A stretch of DNA of 64,000 bases from Confluentibacter sediminis (GCF_003258355.1 NZ_QKPO01000005.1:124001-188000), one strand, 5' to 3'. Positions 26,473-37,308 are shown, numbered from the stretch's first letter. Notes: generated from the sequence alone by a model not told the origin. Made by a program: numbers and translations.

Positions 26473-29046
26473 TTAGAAATTGTAACGCATACTAACGTTC
26501 CAAGTTCTTCCGTAACCAAACCATACTCCATTCTTCACATTCACTCCTTTCCAAGCAACATCTCCAGAATCAACATGAATATTATCTCTCGAATTTTCAA
26601 TATATACTTCTCCAAAAACATTATTAACATTAACCCTAAATTGCAAAGAGTTTTGATCGTTTTTTCCTAATAACATTTTATAACTAAGTCCTGCATCTAC
26701 AGTATCATAAGATGGCAACTTAATAGATCCTCTATTGTTTTCGGTTTTAAACTCCGCAGAACCAAAATCTGCTGCTCCATATAGATTATCATATTGATTC
26801 CAATTTGCACCTAATTTTAAACGAGGCAAAAACTCATAGTCCGCACTAATACCTGCCGTGAATTGAGCAGCTTCTCCAACTTTAACGCCATCAATATAAC
26901 TAATATCTCCTTCTGCAATAACAGCTCCTGTATCATCAGTAGTTCTACTTGTTATGTTCCCTCTGTACTCCCAATTACCAATAGATAAAAATCCATTTAT
27001 ATTTAATTTATCAACAGGACGTGTGAATATTTCCAACTCTGCTCCCATATGCACTTGTTTTAATGGACTTGTTTTAGTGAATTCATCAGCTAACCCGTCA
27101 CTATCAGTATCTCTAGAACTATAATCGATTTTATTATCCCAAGTAGTATGATATAAGTTAATATTAGCCGAAACTTTGTCTCCTAGAAGTTTATATCCAG
27201 CTTCAAACCCTGTTATTTTTTGGTTTCCTTCAACAAAAGGATTTAATTGATTGGATGATCTATCATTAATGAACAAATCGCTATGATAAGGCTGTCTAGA
27301 ATAATAACCTGCATTAACAAAAACAATGTTGTTATCATTAATATTGTATGCTGCACCAGCTTTAGCATTAAAACCAGTATTGTTTATCTTATCTGAGTCT
27401 TCTGCCTGACCTTTATTTTGAGCCTCACCATATTCCGTTCTAAAATGAGATTGAGTAGAAGCAGAACCTTGGAAAAAGGCAGAAAACTGATCTTTAGTAT
27501 ATTCTAACTGACCAAATACCCCTGTATAATTAATTTTTTCCTCATAATCATAATAACCATGAATACGTTGTGCGTGGTCGTTATTTGGATTAAACAATAA
27601 CCCCCATGGGTTAAGACCTCCATAGGTTTTAGTTATTACATAACTACCTCCATTATAATCACTAGATGAATTTAATGAACTTATTGATAAAAATTCGTTA
27701 ACACCTCTAAAGTGAATCCCATTATACAAACGAACGTCTGCTCCAGCGTTTAAACTTAAATTCTCCGTTAATTGGTTATTATAATTTGCCACTAAACCAT
27801 ACCAATTATGGTTATTATTAGAACCTCTAACATATGTAGGCACACCCGATGAACTCATAGTTGAACCAAAGCCCCCCCTTCCTAAAGAAGCATAGAGTAC
27901 AGTTGATAATGATGATTTATCATTTATGGTTAAATCCCAGCTTAAATTAGCTACTGGTTTATGATATACATTTCTACCTGTTGGGTAAAAACCTCCGCTA
28001 ATATTATTTGGACTATTAACACCGGTATATGCGAAATTATATCTTCTTCCTTTTTCTAAATATGTTTTCAATGTATTATAACCAGATGCAGCATGCCATT
28101 GTGGAGCACCTGTTACCATGAAGTTAAAAATGTTATTTTCATTTGGTTTATACCCTAACGACAAAAAATAGGTTTGACCTTGTCCATCTGTATGATCTGC
28201 ATAACCTTCTCCTTGCCAATGACCTAATAAAGCAGTAAAGGCCCATCCACTTTCCATTAAACCTGTTGAATAAGAAGCTGTTGTTTTTGTGTAATTATCA
28301 TTTCCTATCATTTGTTGCACAAAACCACCTTCTTTCTTATCTATAGTTTTAGTTACAATATTAACTGTTCCTCCTACAGAGGAAATAGCTAATTTAGAAG
28401 ACCCTAAACCTCGTTGTACTTGAACAGCTTTTGCAACATCTAATACTCCAGACCAGTTGGACCAATACATTTTGCCATCTTCCACACCGTTAATTGGTTG
28501 ACCATTTAACAAAAATGCAGTATTAGTTTGATCAAAACCTCTCAAAAACAATTGTCCTTCTCCAAAACCCCCTTTTTGAACAGATTGCACTGAAGGTGTT
28601 GATTTCAAAATTTCAGGCAAATCTGAAGTTCCTGTCTTTTCTTGTATTTGAATTGCTTTAATTGTAGAAACCGCTATTGGAGTTTTTCTTCCTTCAGCTA
28701 AATCGATAACTCCTGAACCTACAATAACAATTTCATCAAGTGAATTATCTGATACTAATTTAATACTTCCTACATTAGAATTTCCATTAAAAGATAATGT
28801 TACTGGGGCATAACCTACATAAGAAACAACAATTTGCCCTGATCTGTTTTCTGTTTTTAAACTAAACTTACCATCAAAATCTGAAGTCGTTCCATTTGTA
28901 GTGCCTTTTTCAACAATATTTGCCCCGGGAAGCGGTGCATTCAGTTCGGCATCTATAAGAGTACCTGTAACAGTACTTTGGGCCATAATAACTGTAGTAA
29001 ATAAAAAAGCCACAGCCATCATTAAAAATTGAGTAGTTTTTTTCAT
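26473..29046 (-). CDS. TonB-dependent receptor with carboxypeptidase-like N-terminal domain
   Basis: An 857-residue outer-membrane receptor. It has a signal peptide ending VIMAQ and a CarboxypepD_reg-like domain at residues about 24-105 (GTLIDAELNAPLPGANIVEKGTTNGTTSDFDGKF). The plug (residues about 115-235) holds IVGSGVIDLAEGRKTPIAVSTI and LPEILKSTPSVQSVQKGGFGEGQLFLRGFDQTNTAF. The barrel ends TWNVSMRYNF. It has its own promoter and terminator and no SusD-type partner, so it resembles siderophore/metal or small-molecule receptors more than a polysaccharide system. Ligand unknown. Confidence 0.92.
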   Translation of the reverse strand: MKKTTQFLMMAVAFLFTTVIMAQSTVTGTLIDAELNAPLPGANIVEKGTTNGTTSDFDGKFSLKTENRSGQIVVSYVGYAPVTLSFNGNSNVGSIKLVSDNSLDEIVIVGSGVIDLAEGRKTPIAVSTIKAIQIQEKTGTSDLPEILKSTPSVQSVQKGGFGEGQLFLRGFDQTNTAFLLNGQPINGVEDGKMYWSNWSGVLDVAKAVQVQRGLGSSKLAISSVGGTVNIVTKTIDKKEGGFVQQMIGNDNYTKTTASYSTGLMESGWAFTALLGHWQGEGYADHTDGQGQTYFLSLGYKPNENNIFNFMVTGAPQWHAASGYNTLKTYLEKGRRYNFAYTGVNSPNNISGGFYPTGRNVYHKPVANLSWDLTINDKSSLSTVLYASLGRGGFGSTMSSSGVPTYVRGSNNNHNWYGLVANYNNQLTENLSLNAGADVRLYNGIHFRGVNEFLSISSLNSSSDYNGGSYVITKTYGGLNPWGLLFNPNNDHAQRIHGYYDYEEKINYTGVFGQLEYTKDQFSAFFQGSASTQSHFRTEYGEAQNKGQAEDSDKINNTGFNAKAGAAYNINDNNIVFVNAGYYSRQPYHSDLFINDRSSNQLNPFVEGNQKITGFEAGYKLLGDKVSANINLYHTTWDNKIDYSSRDTDSDGLADEFTKTSPLKQVHMGAELEIFTRPVDKLNINGFLSIGNWEYRGNITSRTTDDTGAVIAEGDISYIDGVKVGEAAQFTAGISADYEFLPRLKLGANWNQYDNLYGAADFGSAEFKTENNRGSIKLPSYDTVDAGLSYKMLLGKNDQNSLQFRVNVNNVFGEVYIENSRDNIHVDSGDVAWKGVNVKNGVWFGYGRTWNVSMRYNF

Positions 29047-29089
29047 GATTTTTTAAATAGAATTAATTATTTTTTGAAATTAGTCAATG

Positions 29090-29097
29090 CAAAAATA
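29090..29097 (-). promoter_or_regulatory. -7 box for the TonB receptor gene
   Basis: On the reverse strand TATTTTTG matches TAnnTTTG. It lies 43 bases before the ATG at 29046, leaving a leader of roughly 38 bases. No clear -33 partner was found. Confidence 0.45.
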
Positions 29098-29153
29098 CAT
29101 ATAATTAGTCTTTTAGTATTATGGATATGTTAATAAATTTAACAATTGTTGAT

Positions 29154-29191
29154 AAAAAAAACACCCTGCTAATTAAGCATAACAGGGTGTT
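29154..29191 (-). terminator. Intrinsic terminator after pgi
   Basis: Stem arms AACACCCTG (29160-29168) and CAGGGTGTT (29183-29191) enclose a 14-base loop and are followed by a T-run on the minus strand. It lies 32 bases past the pgi stop. Confidence 0.88.
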
Positions 29192-29222
29192 TTCGTGTTT
29201 TTATTGAATTTTTTATTACATT

Positions 29223-30842
29223 TTAAGCAAAATGTTTGTAATAATTTAATAAATTTTGAGTAGATGAATCATGCTCGTTTGTTGCTGTATTGTTAAGTTC
29301 TTGTAAAATTTTTGTTGCTAATTGTTTACCTAATTCCACTCCAAATTGGTCGTAACTAAAAATATTCCAAATAATACCTTGAACAAAAATTTTATGCTCA
29401 TACATAGTAATTAATTTACCCAAACTTTCAGGCGATAACTTGTTAATAAATATGGTATTAGTGGGTTTATTGCCTTCAAATATTTTAAATGGGAGTAAAT
29501 CGGAAGAAGCCCCTTCAGCTTTTACCTCAGCTTCTGTTTTACCATTTAATAAAGCTTCCGTTTGTGCCAAAAAGTTTGAAATTAATTTATCTTGGTGATC
29601 TTGATTACCATGCAATGATTTAACAAAACCAATAAAATCGGCAGGAATTAATTTAGTTCCTTGGTGTATTAACTGAAAAAAGGCGTGTTGCGAATTCGTT
29701 CCTGGTTCACCCCAAATGATAGTTCCAGTTTGGTAATTTACTGGCTTACCATTTCTATCCACACTTTTACCATTACTTTCCATAATACCTTGTTGCAAAT
29801 AGGTTGCAAACTGACTTAAATATTGAGAATATGGAATAATAGCTTCACTTTCGGCATTAAAAAAGTTATTGTACCAAACACTTATAAGTGCTAATACCAC
29901 CGGAATGTTTGTTTTAAAATCTTCATTTTTAAAATGTTCATCCATTTTATGAGCCCCTAGCAATAAGCTATCAAAGTTTTTAAACCCAATAGCTAGACTA
30001 ATCGTTAATCCAACAGCACTCCACAAAGAAAAACGACCTCCAACCCAATCCCACATCGGAAAAATATTATTTTCGTCAATACCAAATGCTTTTACATTTT
30101 TAATATTGGTAGAAACTGCTACAAAATGTTTAGCAATAGCAGTTTCATTAGCCGATTTTAAAAACCAGTTTTTAATGGTATTGGCATTTGAAAGTGTTTC
30201 TTGAGTAGTGAAGGTTTTTGAAACAATAACAAAAAGTGTGGTTTCGGGATTTAATTTCTTAATGACTTCATTAACATGATCGCCATCTACATTGCTAACA
30301 AAATGAGTTGTTAGATGGTTTTTATAATATTGGAGAGATTCTACAACCATAGCTGGACCAAGGTCTGAACCACCAATACCAATATTGACAACATCGGTAA
30401 ACGCTTTTCCAGAAAACCCTTTTCTATCTCCATTTACCACTTCATTCGTAAACGTTTCTATTTTTTGTTTTACCTGATATATTTCTGGCATCACATTAAT
30501 ACCATCTACTTTGAAATCGGCATTTTTTGGTGCTCTCAAGGCTGTATGTAATACAGCTCTTCCTTCTGTTTGATTGATAATGTCCCCGGAAAACTGACTT
30601 TTAATGGCATCTTTCAATTTAACCTCATCTGCTAATTGAAGTAAATATTTTATAGTTTCCTCGGTAATTCTGTTTTTTGAATAATCTACATAAAAATCAT
30701 CCCATTTAATAGTAAAATTGTCTGCACGGTGATTGTTTTGAGAAAATAAATCTTTCATGTGAACATTCTGCATCGTTTTGTAATGTTCTTCTAATTGTTT
30801 CCATGATTTTGTGGATGTGGGATTTATGCTCGGTAATGCCAT
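29223..30842 (-). CDS. pgi: Glucose-6-phosphate isomerase
   Basis: Interconverts glucose 6-phosphate and fructose 6-phosphate in the cytoplasm. The 539-residue protein has both PGI signatures: [13 protein letters not shown] with the nearby SKTFTTQET loop, and [11 protein letters not shown]. It also has [11 protein letters not shown], the catalytic [18 protein letters not shown] region, and a C-terminal Lys-containing VELGKQLA. It begins 3 bases after the M23 peptidase gene, so the two are co-transcribed. Its product also feeds the GlmS pathway (glmS at 60413). Confidence 0.97.
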   Translation of the reverse strand: MALPSINPTSTKSWKQLEEHYKTMQNVHMKDLFSQNNHRADNFTIKWDDFYVDYSKNRITEETIKYLLQLADEVKLKDAIKSQFSGDIINQTEGRAVLHTALRAPKNADFKVDGINVMPEIYQVKQKIETFTNEVVNGDRKGFSGKAFTDVVNIGIGGSDLGPAMVVESLQYYKNHLTTHFVSNVDGDHVNEVIKKLNPETTLFVIVSKTFTTQETLSNANTIKNWFLKSANETAIAKHFVAVSTNIKNVKAFGIDENNIFPMWDWVGGRFSLWSAVGLTISLAIGFKNFDSLLLGAHKMDEHFKNEDFKTNIPVVLALISVWYNNFFNAESEAIIPYSQYLSQFATYLQQGIMESNGKSVDRNGKPVNYQTGTIIWGEPGTNSQHAFFQLIHQGTKLIPADFIGFVKSLHGNQDHQDKLISNFLAQTEALLNGKTEAEVKAEGASSDLLPFKIFEGNKPTNTIFINKLSPESLGKLITMYEHKIFVQGIIWNIFSYDQFGVELGKQLATKILQELNNTATNEHDSSTQNLLNYYKHFA

Positions 30843-30845
30843 AAA

Positions 30846-32159
30846 TTAATGATTAAGTGAAATTAAATTATCTTTTGGTTTTTCATCAGAGACTTCTTTT
30901 TCAAATGGAATAGTATCCAATTGCTCTTTTAATGGTTTAATGAAGGTTAAATATTTTCCTTTCAAATTTTCTGAAATTGGTTCAGATTGGGGTAGTTTTT
31001 CTTTTAATGGATCTACCTGCTTGCCATTCTTCCAGAAACGATAACATACATGGGGACCTCCTGTATTACCCGTCATACCAACCCATCCAATAATTTCACC
31101 TTGTTTAACATGGTCTCCTACTTTTACCTTTCGCTTTTGCATGTGAAGATATTGTGTTTCATAAGTAGAATTATGTCTTATTTTTACATAATTACCGTTT
31201 CCTCCTTTGTATTTAGATTCTGTAACTATGCCACTAGCAGTAGCCATAATGGGTGTTCCGACAGCTGCGGCAAAATCGGTTCCTTTATGAGGGCGAAGAG
31301 CAAAACCATAGTAAGCTATTCTTCGATTTAAATTATACCTGGAAGAAATTCGGCTAAATTGTACAGGGGCTTTTAAAAATGGCCTTTTTTGATTTTTAGC
31401 TTTTTCATCAAAATAATCATAGGATCCTTTAACGCTATCTGTTACAAATTTGAAGGCATAAAATGATTCCTTTTTATGTTCGAATATGGTTGCTTTAACC
31501 TCTTTAATTCCTGCATAAATGGTATCATCAATATATTTATCCGTATAAATAACTTTGAACCTATCTCCTGGTTGCAATCTATTAAAATCAATAGTCCACG
31601 CATAAATTTGATCGGCCAACAAGTTAGTTAACATAGGACTAATGCCTTTTTCATCTAACGTTTGGGATATACTGCTTGTAATGGTTCCTGTAATTGTTTT
31701 TTCAACATATTTAATAGGTTTTCTACTGGTGTAAGCATGAATGGAATCACTAAAATTAATCACTACATACTCTTCTAAATTGGGTTGATAAATGAACGTT
31801 TTGGGGGTTTCCAAAGAATCTTTAGCACATAAAAGCGTGTATGGCTTGCCTATCTGAAGTTTTCTAATATCGAAAGTATCTCTAGCTTTATTGGCAATTT
31901 GAAATATATCTGGATAACCGACTCTATTTCTTTCCAGAATTTCACCAAAACTATCCCCTTTTCTTATGGTATCTCTTTTAACAATAAAGTCATTTAATTT
32001 AAAACCAAACTCATAAATATCTGGAAATGAAGCTAGTTCTTCCGATTGATTTTCTAAAATTTCTGTTTTTCCTTCCTTACAGCTAAAAATATTTATGGCT
32101 AGTAGCGCCAAGATTACATATTTATTTACCAACCTTATTTTTTTTGTATAGCTCTTCAC
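30846..32159 (-). CDS. M23 family metallopeptidase lipoprotein, His-to-Cys variant
   Basis: A 437-residue predicted lipoprotein (lipobox C27, INIFSC). Residues about 55-140 carry an opioid-growth-factor/LysM-like region (RKGDSFGEILERNRVGYPDIFQIANKA). Residues about 285-390 form an M23 (LytM) peptidoglycan endopeptidase domain with HKGTDFAA (zinc His and Asp) and YLHMQ. The last motif is GPHVCYRFW where the family normally has GxHxH, so the final zinc histidine is replaced by cysteine. Cys could still bind zinc. Similar forms occur in related bacteria, as I recall. Predicted role is peptidoglycan cross-link cleavage in cell growth. Confidence 0.87.
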   Translation of the reverse strand: MKSYTKKIRLVNKYVILALLAINIFSCKEGKTEILENQSEELASFPDIYEFGFKLNDFIVKRDTIRKGDSFGEILERNRVGYPDIFQIANKARDTFDIRKLQIGKPYTLLCAKDSLETPKTFIYQPNLEEYVVINFSDSIHAYTSRKPIKYVEKTITGTITSSISQTLDEKGISPMLTNLLADQIYAWTIDFNRLQPGDRFKVIYTDKYIDDTIYAGIKEVKATIFEHKKESFYAFKFVTDSVKGSYDYFDEKAKNQKRPFLKAPVQFSRISSRYNLNRRIAYYGFALRPHKGTDFAAAVGTPIMATASGIVTESKYKGGNGNYVKIRHNSTYETQYLHMQKRKVKVGDHVKQGEIIGWVGMTGNTGGPHVCYRFWKNGKQVDPLKEKLPQSEPISENLKGKYLTFIKPLKEQLDTIPFEKEVSDEKPKDNLISLNH

Positions 32160-32308
32160 TATAGTTAATTATTAAATTTCGTAAATCTAATAAATTCCTA
32201 TTGGTATTTATATTCAAAAACTGTTAATCTATTACTTTTTTTCAACAGTTTAACAATACCCTCCCTAAAGATTCAATAAGTTTAAAAAAGAAAGGTTCTT
32301 GATAAATT

Positions 32309-33091
32309 TTAATTCTCTACAATTATTTTAAAGGGATGCTTTAAGCCTTTAAAAGCTTCTAAATCGGCTCTTAATGATCCTATCCTAAGATCTGCCTTGA
32401 TCCGTAAAGGAATTTTATTTTTATCATTTGAAACCCAAAGGGTTAAACTTTCCTCTTCTTTAAATACACGCCCGGCCATAACATAAGGCCTGAACATTAA
32501 TGCATCAATTTTCCCGAAATCTGTAGTTATAGTTTCTCTTCCTAAATATTTTAACTTAAACCCATAAGTTTCTTCATCAAAAAACATGTCAACCTTAACC
32601 TCATCACCAACTTTTATGTTTTCTGTATTTAAATTATTTCTTAAATAATAAAATGTTGACACCATATCTTGAATATTGGGTTTAGTATCAAAAACCGTTT
32701 TCGTTTTTTCCTTTTTATTATTGTTGTAGGCTTTATTGTTTACTTGATCAAAATCAATTTCAATATCTTTTGTATACCCTCCCTCATCAATGTTTCTAAT
32801 GAATTTATAGGGTAGCGTTGTTTTTTTATCAAAATAGGTTTCGTACCTATCCTCCACCTTAAAAAACCATTTAATCATACCTGTTGTCCAACCTTTGCCT
32901 ACAACATGATATACATCTTTTCCGTTAATCCTATCGTCTTTTACAGTAAGTGTGGCATTACCTGCTTTAAGCCAATTACTATAGCTCATTTTAAATTTAA
33001 ACCATTCTCCTGTGTCGAATGCAGATTCCTGGGCAAAAGATAGCTGCGTAATTAACACTATTATTATAAGTAGATATTTTTTCATTCTCAT
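32309..33091 (-). CDS. DUF3108 domain-containing exported protein
   Basis: A 260-residue protein with a signal peptide (ending LITQLSFAQ) and a DUF3108 fold: GEWFKFKMSYSNWLKAGNATLTV, YHVVGKGWTTGMIKWFFKVEDRYETYFD and a closing LTLWVSNDKNKIPLRIKADLRIGSLRADL. DUF3108 proteins are periplasmic beta-rich proteins of unknown function. The gene is in the same orientation as the M23 peptidase, 149 bases upstream of it. A weak hairpin (32218-32251) lies between them. Confidence 0.85.
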   Translation of the reverse strand: MRMKKYLLIIIVLITQLSFAQESAFDTGEWFKFKMSYSNWLKAGNATLTVKDDRINGKDVYHVVGKGWTTGMIKWFFKVEDRYETYFDKKTTLPYKFIRNIDEGGYTKDIEIDFDQVNNKAYNNNKKEKTKTVFDTKPNIQDMVSTFYYLRNNLNTENIKVGDEVKVDMFFDEETYGFKLKYLGRETITTDFGKIDALMFRPYVMAGRVFKEEESLTLWVSNDKNKIPLRIKADLRIGSLRADLEAFKGLKHPFKIIVEN

Positions 33092-33171
33092 CGTAGTTGC
33101 TTGTAACTCTTAGTTTATTAATTTATTATAATATTTACTAAATTACAATTACTGTTCCAAAAGTATTAAAA

Positions 33172-33206
33172 CAAAAAAACTCCATCAAAATTAATTGATA
33201 GAGTTT
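33172..33206 (-). terminator. Intrinsic terminator after the patatin gene
   Basis: Arms 33177-33188 and 33195-33206 form a 12-bp stem with one G-U pair around a 6-base loop, followed by seven Ts on the minus strand. It lies 80 bases beyond the patatin gene stop. Confidence 0.85.
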
Positions 33207-33285
33207 TCTTGTTAAAAGAATAAATTAATGTTAAATTAATGTTTTTATTGACTCATGGAAATACAAAAACAAATATATCGCCGAA

Positions 33286-35514
33286 TTAAAACCAAAAACC
33301 TACATTAAAAAACCAAATACTTTTTTTATTTTCTGGCGACCATGAATATTTAACTTCTATGGGACCAATAAATGTTTCTAAGGCATAGCCCAATGCATAA
33401 CCTGAATAATCTATTTTTGAAAGCCAATCTGTGCTCTCAAAAAGCTTATTATCTACATTTGCCATATTTACTGCAAAGTTTATATGGTTTTTCTTGAAAA
33501 TTTCATAGTCTAATGTTAATGCAGATTTTATAAAACTGTCTCCCCCTATTGAAAGAAAATCATACCCATAAAAGGGCATTAAATTGTTTATCATATGGCT
33601 TCCATAACCTCCTAGGGCAAAATTAAGATATGGATTTGTGTCTTGGCCAACCCTAAAACCAGCTTCTGTTGTAAGATTTGCAGAAAAGCTTTTAGAAAAT
33701 GAGTGTGAAAAACCAAAAGTTGCTTTTGCTATTGAAAAACTGGAAAAATCATCTTTAAATTCAGAAGAATGCAAGTATATATGCAAATCGCTATCAAATA
33801 AAATACCTGTTTTAGGAAAATACTTATTATCATAAGTGTCAAATTTTAATTTTCCAAATAAACTTATATAATTACCTTTTTCAAATACAGATTCTTCATT
33901 ATTGGCTGTATTCAAAATAGTTTCAGAAGTAATCTTTAAACGTTTATACTCAGCCCCTACAATTAAAGAGAGGTCTTTTCTAAAAAGGGTTTGTAAATAA
34001 AACTGATTGGTAAAATCACTTACTTGTATAGCTAGCTTGTTTACATTTATTAAATTTAATTCATCTGGGGTTAAAATGGCTGCTGCTGCAACATTTTTGC
34101 TAAAGCTATCGTATCTGGAATTTAAACCAACGCTCCAATAAAAGCCTTTATCAATATAATACTCAAAATTATATCTTACATTATCACCAAGAATGAAGTC
34201 TAAAGAAGCCAAATCATTTTTTGTCAGCCATTTTTTTCTAGTAATATTTACTAATGCAGAGCTTTTATATAAATCATCATAATGAATCCCTAATTTTAAA
34301 AAAGTCGTCTCTTTACTTTCCTTTATCTCAGCTTTCATATCATAACCAACCAGCGTGTCTGATGGTTTTAATTCATATAAAAAACTGTCAAAATTATTAG
34401 TTGCTATTAAGTTATTAACCCCTTTATTAAAATCGTCATAACTTATTTTTTCATTAGTCTTTAATTTTAGTTTTCCTAAAACATAGGATCTGGTATAATT
34501 ACTTTCTCCAGAAAAATCAATAGAATTGATTTTTAAACTATCAACCGTTTTTATTTGTATTGGTTTTCTCTTTTTTGTTTGAATTTTAGCAAGGTCAATT
34601 AAAGCTTGGAGGTGATTTAATGAAGCCGCCGTGCCTGTTTTTGTTATTTTTTTTAGTTCACTAAAAGACACTACAGAAAAATTTGATATATCAGGTTTTA
34701 TATAAATGTCTGTTTTTTTCGCCTTAATCCTCATGTCGTTTATTGTCCTAAAATTATTGATTTGGAGTAAAACATCTGGTGCCGATGTGAGTTTATCTCG
34801 AGACATTAAGCCATCCTGCACATCTACCCCTATAATAATATCCATACCTTTTTCCCTTAACTCATCTATAGGATAGTTATTAACAACGCCACCATCTATT
34901 AAAACCTGATCGTTAATAATAACAGGCTGAAACAAAGACGGAAATGCACCGCTGGCCATAACGGCTTGCGATAAATTACCTTTATCTAACACAACTGCTT
35001 TTCCTGTTTCTATATTTGTTGCTATACAGAAAAATGGGATTGGCAAATTGCTAAAATCATTTATAGTATTAACATGCAATGTTAGTTTTGAAAGCATTCC
35101 ATAGGTGTTTTGACCTCTTGAAAGAGCAGAGGGCAATTTAACCTTAAAGTGGTTAAAAGGTAATGTGAAGGCATATTTTTCATAATTATCACGCTCATAA
35201 AATGTTCTTGATGCTCTTGGTAAATTATCATTTAAAATGTCATCAAAATCAACAGCACTGAAAATAGAATCAATTTTTTTTCCCGAATATCCAGACGCAT
35301 ATAAAGCCCCAATAATAGCTCCCATGCTGGTGCCAGCGATATAATCTATTTTAACACCTAAACTATCGATGACTTTTAAAACACCAATATGCGCCAATCC
35401 TTTAGCACCACCACCACTTAATACCAAACCTACCTTAATGTCTTTTTTTTCTGAATCTTGGGAAAAACCCTCAAAACAGACAAAAAACATTAAAATGATT
35501 AATACATACTTCAT
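33286..35514 (-). CDS. Patatin-like phospholipase fused to POTRA/Omp85 barrel
   Basis: A 742-residue exported protein (signal peptide ending FEGFSQ). Residues about 27-240 are a patatin lipase: oxyanion loop LSGGGAKGLAHIG, nucleophile Ser63 in GTSMG and catalytic Asp in DGGVVNNYP. Residues about 325-390 look like a POTRA domain (INSIDFSGESNYTRSYVLGKL) and 400-742 form an Omp85-type barrel ending WFFNVGFWF. This is the PlpD-like type Vd layout, in which an outer-membrane barrel carries a phospholipase. Its start overlaps uvrC by 4 bases, so the two are co-translated. Confidence 0.92.
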   Translation of the reverse strand: MKYVLIILMFFVCFEGFSQDSEKKDIKVGLVLSGGGAKGLAHIGVLKVIDSLGVKIDYIAGTSMGAIIGALYASGYSGKKIDSIFSAVDFDDILNDNLPRASRTFYERDNYEKYAFTLPFNHFKVKLPSALSRGQNTYGMLSKLTLHVNTINDFSNLPIPFFCIATNIETGKAVVLDKGNLSQAVMASGAFPSLFQPVIINDQVLIDGGVVNNYPIDELREKGMDIIIGVDVQDGLMSRDKLTSAPDVLLQINNFRTINDMRIKAKKTDIYIKPDISNFSVVSFSELKKITKTGTAASLNHLQALIDLAKIQTKKRKPIQIKTVDSLKINSIDFSGESNYTRSYVLGKLKLKTNEKISYDDFNKGVNNLIATNNFDSFLYELKPSDTLVGYDMKAEIKESKETTFLKLGIHYDDLYKSSALVNITRKKWLTKNDLASLDFILGDNVRYNFEYYIDKGFYWSVGLNSRYDSFSKNVAAAAILTPDELNLINVNKLAIQVSDFTNQFYLQTLFRKDLSLIVGAEYKRLKITSETILNTANNEESVFEKGNYISLFGKLKFDTYDNKYFPKTGILFDSDLHIYLHSSEFKDDFSSFSIAKATFGFSHSFSKSFSANLTTEAGFRVGQDTNPYLNFALGGYGSHMINNLMPFYGYDFLSIGGDSFIKSALTLDYEIFKKNHINFAVNMANVDNKLFESTDWLSKIDYSGYALGYALETFIGPIEVKYSWSPENKKSIWFFNVGFWF

Positions 35515-37307
35515 TTATTATGGTAATAATTATAAACTTTTTCTGCTCTAGAAACCCCTACTACCGTCTCCAACTCATCTAATTTAGCGTTGGCAATTCG
35601 TTTGGCGGATTTAAAATGCTTTAATAAATCGACAATCGTCTTTTCTCCTACCCCAGCAATCGTTTCCAATTCTGTATTTAATGCACTTTTGCTGCGTTTG
35701 TTCCTATGGTGTTCAATTCCAAAACGGTGCGCTTCATTTCTCAATTGTTGAATGACTTTTAAAGTCTCGCTTTTTTTATCTAAATATAAGGGAATTGGAT
35801 CATTTGGATAGTATAATTCTTCTAAACGTTTTGCAATACCTATAATGGCTATTTTCCCTCTTAAATGAAGAGCCTCTAAACTTTTTAATGCCGAAGACAA
35901 TTGCCCTTTACCTCCATCAATAATAATAAGTTGTGGTAAGGATTGTTCTTCGTCAAGCATTCTTTTGTAGCGACGATATACCACCTCTTCCATAGAAGCA
36001 AAATCGTCTGGGCCTTCTACTGTTTTAATATTAAAATGGCGATAATCATTTTTACTTGGTTTTCCATTTTTAAAAACCACACAGGCTGCTACTGGATTTG
36101 TCCCTTGAATATTAGAATTATCAAAACACTCAATGTGTCGTGGTTCTTCATGCAATCTTAAGTCTGCTTTCATTTGTGCCATGATTCTATTGGCATGTCT
36201 ATCGGGATCTACAATTTTATCTTGTTTGAATCGCTCCATTCTGTAATATTTTGCATTACGAATGGATAAATCTAAAATATGCTTTTTATCGCCCAATTGT
36301 GGAACCGTTACTTTTATATTTTCACCCAATTCCACCTTAAATGGCACATATATTTCTTTTGATTTTGAATGGAACCGTTGCCTGATTTCAGTAATAGCAA
36401 GTTCTAATAATTCTTCATCCGTTTCATCCAGTTTCTTTTTAATTTCTAAGGTATGTGAGCGAATGATAGAACCATAAGATAATTGCAAAAAATTCACATA
36501 TCCATAAGTCTCATCGCTTACAATAGAAAACACATCGACATTGCTTATTTTAGGATTTACTATGGTTGATTTTGCTTGATAATTTTCAAGCACTTCTATT
36601 TTCTCTTTTATTTTTTGAGCGTCTTCAAACTGCATCATTGCAGCATAATGCTTCATTTGAGTTTTAAATTGTAACAGCGAGTCTTTAAAGTTTCCTTTTA
36701 AAATTTCCTTAATAGCTTTAATGTTTTCATTGTATTCGGCTTCTGTTTCCAAACCTTCACAAGGGCCCTTACAATTTCCTAAGTGATATTCTAAACAGAC
36801 TTTATATTTTCCCGCATCAATCTTTTCTTCAGATAAATGAAAATTACACGTTCTTAAATGGTACAATCCTTTAATTAAATCTAATAAGGTGTGAACCGTT
36901 TTCATACTGGTGTAAGGTCCAAAATATTCGCTGCCATCTTTAATAACCCTGCGGGTAGAAAATACTCTGGGGAAACGCTCGTTTTTTATGCAAATCCAAG
37001 GATACGATTTGTCATCCTTTAGCATCACATTATAACGTGGTTGATACTTTTTAATAAGATTGTTTTCCAACAGCAAAGCATCTGTTTCGGTCTCTACAAC
37101 AATATGTTTTATGGTTGCAATTTTTTTAACCAGCATTCTGGTTTTACCATTATCGTGCGTTTTGTTAAAATATGAGCTTACACGTTTCTTTAAGTTTTTA
37201 GCTTTTCCAACGTACAAAATAGTTCCTTCAGAATTGTAATACTGATAAACACCTGGTTGCTCCGGTAAGGTTTTTAGCTGTATTTCTAATGGAGAATCAC
37301 TCATCAT
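35511..37307 (-). CDS. uvrC: Excinuclease ABC subunit C
   Basis: UvrC makes both incisions in nucleotide excision repair. The 598-residue protein shows the GIY-YIG 3' nuclease (GVYQYYNSEGTILYVGKAKNLKKRV), a UVR motif near residue 205, and the EndoV/RNase H-like 5' nuclease (ECFDNSNIQGTNPVAACVVF, IIDGGKGQL). It ends in a C-terminal double helix-hairpin-helix (IAGVGEKTIVDLLKHF). The second ATG, 3 bases in, coincides with the predicted transcription start. Confidence 0.97.
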   Translation of the reverse strand: MMSDSPLEIQLKTLPEQPGVYQYYNSEGTILYVGKAKNLKKRVSSYFNKTHDNGKTRMLVKKIATIKHIVVETETDALLLENNLIKKYQPRYNVMLKDDKSYPWICIKNERFPRVFSTRRVIKDGSEYFGPYTSMKTVHTLLDLIKGLYHLRTCNFHLSEEKIDAGKYKVCLEYHLGNCKGPCEGLETEAEYNENIKAIKEILKGNFKDSLLQFKTQMKHYAAMMQFEDAQKIKEKIEVLENYQAKSTIVNPKISNVDVFSIVSDETYGYVNFLQLSYGSIIRSHTLEIKKKLDETDEELLELAITEIRQRFHSKSKEIYVPFKVELGENIKVTVPQLGDKKHILDLSIRNAKYYRMERFKQDKIVDPDRHANRIMAQMKADLRLHEEPRHIECFDNSNIQGTNPVAACVVFKNGKPSKNDYRHFNIKTVEGPDDFASMEEVVYRRYKRMLDEEQSLPQLIIIDGGKGQLSSALKSLEALHLRGKIAIIGIAKRLEELYYPNDPIPLYLDKKSETLKVIQQLRNEAHRFGIEHHRNKRSKSALNTELETIAGVGEKTIVDLLKHFKSAKRIANAKLDELETVVGVSRAEKVYNYYHNK

Positions 37308-37308
37308 T

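Noticed and set aside
32218-32251. Hairpin between the DUF3108 and M23 genes as a terminator
   Set aside because: The stem is only 8 bp with an 18-base loop and a short T-tract; too weak to call.
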